Of a DNA stretch of 19,106 bases, positions 7,343 through 14,910 are shown piece by piece. This stretch comes from CBDULX01 sp965368175 (GTDB taxonomy: Bacteria; Pseudomonadota; Gammaproteobacteria; SZUA-229): the NCBI GenBank assembly GCA_965368175.1, contig CBDULX010000033.1, positions 1-19,106 on the forward strand, in the 5' to 3' direction. The notes under the pieces are model-generated. The model was not told the origin of the DNA and did not search any database. It was given only the letters and a program-made list of their open reading frames with translations. Position 1 is the stretch's first letter; the number at the start of each line of letters is the position of its first letter. Position numbers and translations under genes: made by a program.

Positions 7343-8341
7343 TCACAGAGCCCTACCTTTTTCGTCGAAACGATGGATAGTGTCCTGATCCGGTGTAAGA
7401 AAAACCTTATCGCCATAGTTAACTGCAACGTCGCCTGTCACACGTGCCAGCACGGAACCCTGTCCAGGGACATCCATATGAACAAAAGTGTCGGAACCCA
7501 GGTGTTCAGCAATACCCACTGTTCCTTGCCACTTACCCGAGTCAGTTGAAAGTTTAAGGTGCTCGGGCCTCACACCAATGGCATGCACGTCGTATTCCTT
7601 AGCGATATCTCCCTCGAAAAAATTCATTCCGGGCGAGCCAATAAAACCCGCAACAAAGCGGTTCTGCGGCTTGTGGTAAAGGTCCAGCGGACTGCCCACC
7701 TGTTCGACACGGCCTGCCTGGAGCACGACTATTTTGTCAGCCATGGTCATCGCTTCCACCTGATCGTGAGTCACGTAGATCATCGTGGTTTTTAACTGCT
7801 GGTGTAACTCGGAAATTTCCAGTCGCATATTCACCCGCAACGCGGCATCCAGGTTCGATAATGGCTCATCAAACAGGAAGGCCTGGGGCGAACGTACAAT
7901 GGCACGGCCGATCGCTACCCGCTGGCGCTGGCCACCGGATAATTGCCCCGGGCGCCGGTCCAGGTAGTCAGCCAGGTTTAGTACCCGTGACGCCTCGGCG
8001 ATCTTTTTTTCGATCACCTCCTTAGGTTCTCCGGACATTTTTAGCGGGAATGCAATATTATTACGTACCGTCATATGCGGATACAGCGCATAGGATTGAA
8101 ATACCATCGACAGTCCACGTTTGGCCGGGCCGACATGTGTCATATCCTGGCCTGAGATATCAATCGAGCCACCGGAAACATCTTCCAGACCGGCAATTAA
8201 ACGTAGCAGGGTCGATTTACCGCAGCCCGACGGGCCGACAAATACGACAAACTCACCTTCATTTATTTCCAGATCTATCCCCGGAATAACCACTGTTTCA
8301 TCGAACACCTTAGATACGTTTTTAAGATTTATATGTCCCAT
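7343..8341 (-). CDS. mtlK: Polyol ABC importer, ATP-binding subunit (MalK/UgpC type)
   Basis: The protein powers uptake of mannitol/sorbitol through MtlF-MtlG. The Walker A is GPSGCGKST (36-44), the signature is LSGGQ (134-138), Walker B is FLFDEP (155-160), and the switch histidine is in VTHD (H192). A C-terminal regulatory (TOBE/MOP-like) segment follows from about residue 235 and contains VRPEHL. At 332 residues it is somewhat shorter than the usual 360-370, consistent with a reduced C-terminal domain. GAGGAAT before the ATG is a good ribosome site. It follows mtlG by 10 bp in the same operon. Confidence 0.93.
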   Translation of the reverse strand: MGHINLKNVSKVFDETVVIPGIDLEINEGEFVVFVGPSGCGKSTLLRLIAGLEDVSGGSIDISGQDMTHVGPAKRGLSMVFQSYALYPHMTVRNNIAFPLKMSGEPKEVIEKKIAEASRVLNLADYLDRRPGQLSGGQRQRVAIGRAIVRSPQAFLFDEPLSNLDAALRVNMRLEISELHQQLKTTMIYVTHDQVEAMTMADKIVVLQAGRVEQVGSPLDLYHKPQNRFVAGFIGSPGMNFFEGDIAKEYDVHAIGVRPEHLKLSTDSGKWQGTVGIAEHLGSDTFVHMDVPGQGSVLARVTGDVAVNYGDKVFLTPDQDTIHRFDEKGRAL

Positions 8342-8351
8342 AACGATTCCT

Positions 8352-9182
8352 CTATTTCACTGCGCCGAAGGTCAGGCCTCGAACCAGTTGTTTCTGACTG
8401 AACCAGCCCATGATAAGAATGGGCGCAATAGCCATGGTTGATGCGGCCGATAGCTTGGCGTAAAACAGGCCTTCAGGACTGGAGTAGCTGGCAATAAATG
8501 CAGTCAACGGTGCTGCATTTGCCGCGGTTAGATTGAGTGTCCAGAACGCTTCATTCCAGGCCAGAATCACATTCAACAACATGGTTGATGCGATACCCGG
8601 AACTGCCATTGGCGTGAGTACATAAATAATTTCCTTGGCCAGTGAAGCACCATCCATACGTGCTGCTTCAAGGATTTCACCGGGAATTTCCTTGAAGTAG
8701 GTATACAGCATCCAGATGATGATCGGCAGATTGATCAGCGTCATCACAATCACCAGACCGGTACGGGTATCCAGCAAACCGGTATCACGGAAAATCAGGT
8801 AAATAGGCACCAGCACACCGACCGGTGGCAGCATTTTTGTGGACAAAATCCACATCAGGAGATTCTTGGTCTGTCGAGATGGCGAAAAAGCCATTGACCA
8901 GGCAGCCGGTACCGCTATTGCCAGCCCTAGCACGGTTGAGCCCACGGAAATAATCACCGAGTTCATAAAGTGACGAAAATAGTTTGAACGATTCATCACT
9001 TCTTCATAATTCTCCATTGTCCATTCAAAAAAGAACATTGCAGGTGGTGAGGCTATCGCCTCAGCTTCGGTTTTAAAGCTGGTCAGAATGGTCCACAGGA
9101 TAGGGAAAAAAACCAGCCCTCCGAGGGTCCATGCCAGAGCGGTATAAAACACTTTACGACGAGTTGTAATTTGACGTGCCAT
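8352..9182 (-). CDS. mtlG: Polyol ABC importer, permease subunit (MalG type)
   Basis: This 276-residue inner-membrane permease has about six transmembrane segments. The first is near residues 13-33 (ALAWTLGGLVFFPILWTIL). The EAA loop that contacts the ATPase is visible as EILEAARMDGASLAKEI, followed by a Pro-rich helix. It starts 2 nt after the mtlF stop and uses the GGAGA at the end of mtlF as ribosome site, so the two permeases are translationally coupled. It forms the translocation pore with MtlF. Confidence 0.92.
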   Translation of the reverse strand: MARQITTRRKVFYTALAWTLGGLVFFPILWTILTSFKTEAEAIASPPAMFFFEWTMENYEEVMNRSNYFRHFMNSVIISVGSTVLGLAIAVPAAWSMAFSPSRQTKNLLMWILSTKMLPPVGVLVPIYLIFRDTGLLDTRTGLVIVMTLINLPIIIWMLYTYFKEIPGEILEAARMDGASLAKEIIYVLTPMAVPGIASTMLLNVILAWNEAFWTLNLTAANAAPLTAFIASYSSPEGLFYAKLSAASTMAIAPILIMGWFSQKQLVRGLTFGAVK

Positions 9183-9184
9183 GA

Positions 9185-10057
9185 TTATGTCTCCAGGTTT
9201 TTACCGACAATGCGAATCAGAAATATCGCGACGATATTAGCCAGTACCACGGCCACGATCCCACCGGCTGAAGCGCCACCGACATCGAAGGTGAGCAAGG
9301 CTTGCGAATAAACCAGATAGGTCAGGTTAGTGCTGTCGTATCCCGGCCCACCATTTGTCGTAACCAGAATCTCGGCGAATACGGAAAGCAAAAAGATAGT
9401 CTCAATCAATACAACAACGGTAATGGCACGTGCCAGATGAGGCAGCGTGATATAGATAAATATGGAGACAGGCCCCGCACCATCCATTTCCGCTGCTTCT
9501 TTTTGTTCGCTATCCAGAGATTGCAGCGCGGTCAGCAGAATAAGGGTAGCAAAAGGTAACCACGCCCAGGCGACAATCATGGTCACCGAGAACAGTGGTG
9601 CATGCGCCAGAAAATCAAATGGTGCGACGCCTAACAATTTGGCTACCCAGGCAAACAGACCATTCACCGGGTTCATAAACATATTTTTCCAGACCAGCGC
9701 TGATACCGTTGGCATGACAAAAAATGGTGCGATCACCAGGATGCGCACAATGCCCTGACCATAGATAGCCTGGTCCAGCAATAAACCAAAAAGAATGCCG
9801 CCTACCACCGTTACAAAAAGTACACCACCGACTAAAAGCAGCGTATTTGTCAATGCAGAAAAGAAAGCAGGATCCGTCAGGAAATAGCGGTAATTGAGCA
9901 GTCCGGCCCATTCCTCTGTGCCTGGCATTAACAGGTTATACCGCTGAAATGAAAACCAGATAGTCATGGAAAGCGGTATGATCATCCAGCACAGTAACAA
10001 CAGCACGGTTGGAGACATCATCAGACGGGCGGCAGTTCTTGTTTGAGCAGTTGCCAT
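9185..10057 (-). CDS. mtlF: Polyol ABC importer, permease subunit (MalF type)
   Basis: The product is 290 residues from the ATG at 10057, chosen because GGAGG lies 8 nt upstream; an ATG two codons earlier would sit too close to it. The N-terminal helix LMMSPTVLLLLCWMIIPLSM is the first of about six membrane segments. The EAA loop is EQKEAAEMDGAGPVSIFIYI, and a TNGGPGYDSTNLTYLVY segment near the C terminus is typical of sugar permeases of this family. It pairs with MtlG. A stem-loop separates it from mtlE. Confidence 0.92.
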   Translation of the reverse strand: MATAQTRTAARLMMSPTVLLLLCWMIIPLSMTIWFSFQRYNLLMPGTEEWAGLLNYRYFLTDPAFFSALTNTLLLVGGVLFVTVVGGILFGLLLDQAIYGQGIVRILVIAPFFVMPTVSALVWKNMFMNPVNGLFAWVAKLLGVAPFDFLAHAPLFSVTMIVAWAWLPFATLILLTALQSLDSEQKEAAEMDGAGPVSIFIYITLPHLARAITVVVLIETIFLLSVFAEILVTTNGGPGYDSTNLTYLVYSQALLTFDVGGASAGGIVAVVLANIVAIFLIRIVGKNLET

Positions 10058-10095
10058 GTTCATGTCCTCCGGGATTGAATAAGAAGGGGCACCCA

Positions 10096-10120
10096 GGGCG
10101 GCAACCACTAACTGCCACCC
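10096..10120 (-). promoter_or_regulatory. Intercistronic stem-loop between mtlE and mtlF
   Basis: On the minus strand GGGTGGCA and TGCCGCCC pair over 8 bp (one G-U) around a 9-nt loop. It lies just after the mtlE stop and before the GGAGG of mtlF. No long U-run follows, so it is probably not a full terminator. Such hairpins behind periplasmic-binding-protein genes stabilise the upstream mRNA and lower expression of the permease genes, as between malE and malF; that role is inferred here. Confidence 0.5.
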
Positions 10121-10139
10121 TTAACATTACGATGATGAA

Positions 10140-11453
10140 TTACTTGATATAACCTGACTTCATCATTTCACGTTTCGCGAGTTGCTGCGCAATCTGCAGT
10201 GCACGATCTACCGAAATATTACCCGCCAGTGCCGCTGAAAATTGCTGACCAATCACGGTCGCTATACCCTGGAATTCTGGAATGGCGACAAACTGCACAC
10301 CGACATAAGGCACTGGGTCGACGGTAGGATTATGAGGGTCGGACGCATTGATGCTCTCCAGTGTCATTTGTGCGAAAGGCGCAGCACTCAGGTATTTGGG
10401 ATTTCGGTACAGAGAAGCGCGAGTACCGGGAGGAGCACTAGCCCAGCCCTCTTTAGAAGCCACCAGCTCCAGATATTCTTTACTGGTCGCCCAGCTGACA
10501 AATTTCTGTGCCGCTTCTGGGTGCTTACTACTGGCAGGGACTCCCAGGGCCCAGGCCCATAACCAGTTACCCCGTTTGCCCAGACCATTATCAGGGGCCA
10601 GCGCAAAGCCCACCTTGTCAGCAACGCTTGAATCATCCGGATTGGTCACGAAGGATCCGGCAACCGTTGCATCAATCCATATGCCGCATTTACCCGTTTG
10701 AAACAACGCCAGGTTTTCGTTAAAACCGTTTGAAGACGAACCCGGTGGCCCTGCATCTTTCATTAATTTAACGTAATAATTCAGCGTGTCTTTCCAGGCT
10801 CTGGTATTGAATTGAGGCTGCCATTTTTCATCGAACCAGCGCGCACCAAATGAATTGGACATAGCCGTTAACAGCGCCATGTTTTCTCCCCAGCCCGCTT
10901 TGCCACGTAAGCAGATGCCGTATACTTCATTGCTTTTATCCGTCATGGCACGGGCCGCTTTGCCGATAAAATCCCAGCTCGGCGCTTTCGGCATAGTCAT
11001 ACCTGCTTTCTGCATCAAATCTGTTCGATACATCACCATCGAGCTTTCACCATAAAAAGGTGCCGCATACAATTTATTATCGACGGTTAAACCATCGCGA
11101 ATGGCCGGTAAAAGATCATCGACATCATACTCCGCTCCTAATTTGTCCAGCTCAAGTAGCCAGCCGTGCTTGGCCCAGATTGGAACTTCATAGGTACCGA
11201 TAGTCATAATGTCATATTGACCGCCTCTGGTCGCAACATCCGTTGTGACTTTCTGGCGCAGAATATTTTCTTCCAGGGTGACCCAGTCAACAGTGATACC
11301 CGGATATTTTTTTGTAAATTCTCCGGTCAATTTTTGCATACGCACCATGTCGCCATTATTGACGGTGGCGATAGTAATATTTTCTGCAAAAGCCGAGGGT
11401 AACAACATTGCTGTCGCAGATATACCCAGGATGATACCAATGATATTTTTCAT
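10140..11453 (-). CDS. mtlE: Periplasmic polyol-binding protein of ABC importer
   Basis: The product is 437 residues from the ATG at 11453, supported by GAGGAAAG about 6-7 nt upstream; the longer open frame has no such site. The signal peptide is MKNIIGIILGISATAMLLPS followed by AFA, with cleavage expected before ENITIATVNNGD. The mature protein has the features of group 1 extracellular solute-binding proteins (MalE/SmoE type), including KYPGITVDWVTLEE near the N terminus and repeated Trp-rich segments such as GNWLWAWALGVPASS. It would capture mannitol, sorbitol or related polyols and deliver them to MtlFG-K. Sequence alone does not fix the exact ligand; the operon suggests mannitol. Confidence 0.92.
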   Translation of the reverse strand: MKNIIGIILGISATAMLLPSAFAENITIATVNNGDMVRMQKLTGEFTKKYPGITVDWVTLEENILRQKVTTDVATRGGQYDIMTIGTYEVPIWAKHGWLLELDKLGAEYDVDDLLPAIRDGLTVDNKLYAAPFYGESSMVMYRTDLMQKAGMTMPKAPSWDFIGKAARAMTDKSNEVYGICLRGKAGWGENMALLTAMSNSFGARWFDEKWQPQFNTRAWKDTLNYYVKLMKDAGPPGSSSNGFNENLALFQTGKCGIWIDATVAGSFVTNPDDSSVADKVGFALAPDNGLGKRGNWLWAWALGVPASSKHPEAAQKFVSWATSKEYLELVASKEGWASAPPGTRASLYRNPKYLSAAPFAQMTLESINASDPHNPTVDPVPYVGVQFVAIPEFQGIATVIGQQFSAALAGNISVDRALQIAQQLAKREMMKSGYIK

Positions 11454-11544
11454 GTTTCTTTCCTCGTTCATATCTCGGTTGCCCTTGTTAGCCCGTTGGT
11501 CACCCACAGGGGGCCTGATGATAGTTTATCGATCGGCCGGGCAG

Positions 11545-12969
11545 CTAGAACTTAACAGAGAGCTCTGACGTGAAGCCGTCAAACCCTCTGCCGATTTGGC
11601 CGCCTGAGTTAACACCTTCATCTTGATCAACATACTCTATCTTCAAAAGCGTTTTGTAATTGAACCAGTAACCTGCTGCTACTTGAATACGCTCAAGTTT
11701 GTTGTCAGTCTGGACGATTAGATCTGAAGTGTTTTCAGCTTCTGAATAACGAGCGGCTAAATAGAATTTGTCAGGTACCAGGTACTGTTGTGCTTCTAAC
11801 ACGAAGTACTCTACGGACGATTCACCTTTTACTACTCTATCTGAGTCGTAAGTTGTTCCATTAGGATCCAGAACTCCAGACACGTCGCCGAGGTACGTAA
11901 TGCCAGCTACAGGGTTACCTGCAGTATCTGCGAAAGTGTAATCATCAGTGGATTTACCTAGCATGAAAATCAGACTGGTATTCCGCGAAGGCTGATACGC
12001 CAGGTTCAACTGAAGTATCGACTGATCAAGACCTGGCATTGCGCCAATATGTGTATCACGCTCACTCGAACCTGAAGCAGAGAAGTTATAGTTTTCACCA
12101 TCACCAAAGCGATAGTTAGTGGTTGTCACACCGTCAAGGCTTGCTACGCCGCCTGTAAAGCGCAATTGATCGCCCTGGTTGGCCTGGAAAAGATTCAAAC
12201 CCGCTTTGAAGCCGCCGTCGAATTCTAACGTGCCTTGAAGTCGGAAGTTGTAGCCTCGATCTTCCTGGAAAGCTTCGCCAAAACTTGACGTAGTGATATG
12301 ACCAGCAACGTTATAGGCGCGAATCATACCGCGAGCAAATGACTCGCTGTAACTTAATTGAATACCATTTTCTGCGGTTGCATAGTCAACGGGTGAATTA
12401 CCTATCAGGGCGTTGCCCTGGTTGTCGGCGCCGTCCTGGAAACCTTTAAACTGGAAAGGGGCTGCACCGATATTACCCAGGCGAAGCGTTAGATCAGCAT
12501 TGTCGCGTGCCGCACCAGAAAGACCTAGGAGCTCAAACTCAATACCCGCGAAGTCCTGGTGGAATGAGAAATCCCGGTCGCCGTTATTACCAAAGTCATT
12601 CGGCTCTTCAGCGATGTCGACATCGGCTCTGATATGGTCGGTGATGTCGAACTTTAGTTGTAAGTTGACTCTGAGACGACCGAAGCCTGAGGACTGTGTT
12701 TCGTCTTCTGGGCGGAACGCGCCGTCTGTCGCCTGAATTGCCTGGAAGTTTTGCATTGCGAGAAAGTTTAGCTCTACGCGGTCATCAAGAAATTTGTTAG
12801 TTTGTGCTGGTGAGTGAGATGCATCTGTGGGCAATTTGTTTGCTTGAACGTACACAGGTGCTGATGCAAATATAACTGCCACTGCGAGCACGCCCAGCTT
12901 GCCAAATATCGATGATGGTCGGTCATTGTCACAGTGAAAGAAAGTTCTGCGGATTTTTGAGTTAAACAT
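11545..12969 (-). CDS. Outer-membrane porin, probably for polyol/sugar uptake
   Basis: The product is 474 residues from the ATG at 12969, which has AAGGGA about 6 nt upstream. A long signal peptide (basic and polar n-region, then LGVLAVAVIFASAPVYVQA) precedes a mature protein of alternating hydrophobic and polar strands rich in aromatic residues and Gly/Asp/Asn. The C terminus is SELSVKF, a terminal Phe that marks outer-membrane beta-barrels for BAM insertion. The N-terminal strand LRVNLQLKFDITDHIRADVD and the aromatic girdle fit a 16-18-stranded porin. Lying first before mtlE, it probably admits mannitol, like carbohydrate porins placed with sugar operons. An in-frame ATG at 13080 with its own GAGGA would add 37 residues ahead of the signal peptide. 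Confidence 0.8.
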   Translation of the reverse strand: MFNSKIRRTFFHCDNDRPSSIFGKLGVLAVAVIFASAPVYVQANKLPTDASHSPAQTNKFLDDRVELNFLAMQNFQAIQATDGAFRPEDETQSSGFGRLRVNLQLKFDITDHIRADVDIAEEPNDFGNNGDRDFSFHQDFAGIEFELLGLSGAARDNADLTLRLGNIGAAPFQFKGFQDGADNQGNALIGNSPVDYATAENGIQLSYSESFARGMIRAYNVAGHITTSSFGEAFQEDRGYNFRLQGTLEFDGGFKAGLNLFQANQGDQLRFTGGVASLDGVTTTNYRFGDGENYNFSASGSSERDTHIGAMPGLDQSILQLNLAYQPSRNTSLIFMLGKSTDDYTFADTAGNPVAGITYLGDVSGVLDPNGTTYDSDRVVKGESSVEYFVLEAQQYLVPDKFYLAARYSEAENTSDLIVQTDNKLERIQVAAGYWFNYKTLLKIEYVDQDEGVNSGGQIGRGFDGFTSELSVKF

Positions 12970-13099
12970 ATTAAGTCCCTTTTTATTACTTCCCTGCAAT
13001 ATATTGATGTCTGGTTTTATCACTCCTGGCATCGTTACTACAGCAGACATATCCAGGTCGGTACGGACAACTTTTTTCATTTTCCTATCCTCTGGCAAT

Positions 13100-13131
13100 T
13101 GAGCAAATGCATAGTCTATGAGCAAATGCTC
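13100..13131. promoter_or_regulatory. Tandem 11-bp repeats, candidate SorC operator of the mannitol operon
   Basis: TGAGCAAATGC occurs twice, at 13100-13110 and 13119-13129, 19 bp apart (about two helical turns). The second copy extends into a palindrome GAGCA-AA-TGCTC (13120-13131). The pair lies in the AT-rich spacer between the SorC regulator and the porin. On the minus strand a TTGACT (13149-13154) lies upstream as a possible -35, but no good -10 is found at the usual spacing, which suggests activator dependence. The assignment to the SorC regulator is by position. Confidence 0.45.
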
Positions 13132-13240
13132 TATCTATAAGCATAGAAAGTCAACCAATATTTAGATATTTTTTTATATAAAAAATGTTTATGAAATATT
13201 ATTTAGATATAATTCAATGAGTTAAGAATTGTTTATTTAC

Positions 13241-14197
13241 TCATTTTTTGAGCAATTGCCCGGCCGTGTACTCGTTGGTAATCAGAGAATTGATCAATTT
13301 TCCTTGCAATGCGCCAAAAATAGCATTGATTTTTAGTTTTCCAGCAGCGACACCAAACACAATTTTTTCAGATTTTGGTGTCAGAGGAGCACTTGATACA
13401 CGATCATTGACCGAGCAATCGATGATAGTGCCTTCTTTATCAAACACCCAGCCAATAATTTCTCCAACTGCACCCTGATTAACAATCGTTTTCAATTCGT
13501 CTCGATTAATAAATCCATCCTGAACAATTGGTGCATCTTTACCAATATGACCAATACCTACGAAAGCCACATCAGTCTGTTTTGATAACTCCAGGATAGT
13601 CCGGTATTGCCTTTGAGACTGTAAAACCTTTCGCTCTTCGATCGATGACGCAATTACAGGTACGGAAATTGGATAACGAACCGCGTTGATGGCCTCGGCC
13701 ATACGTATGATGACATCATAGGATGAAGCAGATCCGTCTGGGGTAATATTGCCAACCAGGGAAACCAGCCGATGCTTAGGACAATCCAGGTGGGACAGTT
13801 GATCAACAGATGCCCGCAAGATTCGACCGGTGCCTAAAGCAATGATTTTAGGATCATCTGATTTTAAAAACTGTTCCATAGCTGAAGCACAGGCCTGGGG
13901 TACGCCCTCGAAGGACACTGCCGGATTCAGGTCGTTTGGAACAACTTCACAATTTATCAAATTAAACTTTTGCTTTAGTTTCTGGCATAGATCCATACAA
14001 TGAGCAATAGGATGGTCAAGTCGAAACTTGATTAACTTTTCACTGATAGCTAGTGAAATCAGCCTTTGTGCAGCCTGTCGTGATACACCCAGCTCATCTG
14101 CCACTGTATCCTGGTTATGCCCCGCTACATAATAGAGCCATCCTGCACGAGCCGCATTGTCCAGCCGATTAGATTCCTTGTCGTACTTCTTGGCCAT
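13241..14197 (-). CDS. SorC family sugar-responsive transcriptional regulator
   Basis: The product is 318 residues from the ATG at 14197, which has AAAGG 6 nt upstream. An N-terminal HTH reads DTVADELGVSRQAAQRLISL (about residues 30-50). It is followed by the SorC-type effector domain of the ISOCOT fold, with IALGTGRILRASVDQL, LVSLVGNITPDG, DVAFVGIGHI and GAVGEIIGWVFD. Relatives such as SmoC of Rhodobacter polyol operons respond to sugars or sugar phosphates. It starts 2 nt after the HAD stop and is therefore probably co-transcribed with mtlA. It is well placed to control both mtlA and the porin-mtl genes. Whether it activates or represses cannot be read here. Confidence 0.9.
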   Translation of the reverse strand: MAKKYDKESNRLDNAARAGWLYYVAGHNQDTVADELGVSRQAAQRLISLAISEKLIKFRLDHPIAHCMDLCQKLKQKFNLINCEVVPNDLNPAVSFEGVPQACASAMEQFLKSDDPKIIALGTGRILRASVDQLSHLDCPKHRLVSLVGNITPDGSASSYDVIIRMAEAINAVRYPISVPVIASSIEERKVLQSQRQYRTILELSKQTDVAFVGIGHIGKDAPIVQDGFINRDELKTIVNQGAVGEIIGWVFDKEGTIIDCSVNDRVSSAPLTPKSEKIVFGVAAGKLKINAIFGALQGKLINSLITNEYTAGQLLKK

Positions 14198-14199
14198 TT

Positions 14200-14901
14200 T
14201 CAACCTTTACCGTTCAAGCTGGTTTCTTTTTTCAAATCAGGCCATAGTTCAAAGAACTCTGACCATTCATTAATGACAGGAATATTCAGCTCCTGGCCGG
14301 TCAATATCTGTGTTTTGTTATCCTTCAAATGACTGCCTCCAGTAAAGTGAACAACTTCCATCCCTGCTGATACTGCCGCCTGTATACCTGGCCTGCTATC
14401 TTCTATAACAAGACAATTACCGGGATTGTAAGCCATTACTTCTGCCGCACGCAAAAAAAGATCAGGCGCCGGCTTACCATTATCAACCTGATCTGCTGAA
14501 AATATTCTATTCAGGAACCACTTTGTTAAAGATGTATTATCCAGTGAATTCTTTATTCTCTCCGGGCTACTACTGGAAGCCAGACAATAATCAACAGAAA
14601 GATGACGTAAAACATCAGCAATTCCTTCGATTGGCTGCAATTCCTTACAGAATACAAGCTGCAGCTTTTGTCGATATGTCTCTTCGGCACTATCGGGAAG
14701 CAAAACATTGTACGCTTTGCTTACATCTTCAACCACATATGAAAAACTTCGTCCAAGGTACTTGCTTTGTACATATTCGTATTCGATGGGTATACCCAGA
14801 GAACCGAGGTACTCAATCAAAACATTCGCGCTGATAATCTCGCTATCAACTAAAACACCGTCACAGTCGAATATAACCAGGTTAATTAGTTGCTTATTAA
14901 T
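14200..14901 (-). CDS. HAD-superfamily phosphatase, candidate mannitol-1-P phosphatase
   Basis: The protein has all four HAD motifs: LVIFDCDGVLVDSE (nucleophile D12, acid/base D14), LASSSSPER (motif II), DNGKPAPD (motif III Lys) and CLVIEDSRPG (motif IV). A helical cap between motifs I and II marks the beta-phosphoglucomutase/sugar-phosphatase group (YniC- or YfbT-like). No ATG, GTG or TTG exists between the mtlA stop and motif I. The coordinates assume an ATT start at 14901, 4-5 nt after an AAGGTGG site; ATT 14886 or CTG 14880 are alternatives. A start at the TTG at 14820 would delete the catalytic aspartates. The gene is in the same frame as mtlA with one TAA between them. Hydrolysis of mannitol-1-P is inferred from context; beta-PGM-like mutase or general sugar-P detoxification are alternatives. 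Confidence 0.82.
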   Translation of the reverse strand: MNKQLINLVIFDCDGVLVDSEIISANVLIEYLGSLGIPIEYEYVQSKYLGRSFSYVVEDVSKAYNVLLPDSAEETYRQKLQLVFCKELQPIEGIADVLRHLSVDYCLASSSSPERIKNSLDNTSLTKWFLNRIFSADQVDNGKPAPDLFLRAAEVMAYNPGNCLVIEDSRPGIQAAVSAGMEVVHFTGGSHLKDNKTQILTGQELNIPVINEWSEFFELWPDLKKETSLNGKG

Positions 14902-14910
14902 AAGACCACC

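Noticed and set aside
13100..13131. Repeated 11-bp units as a possible CRISPR or iteron array
   Set aside because: Only two copies 19 bp apart, with no further units, no cas or rep gene; an operator is the simpler reading.
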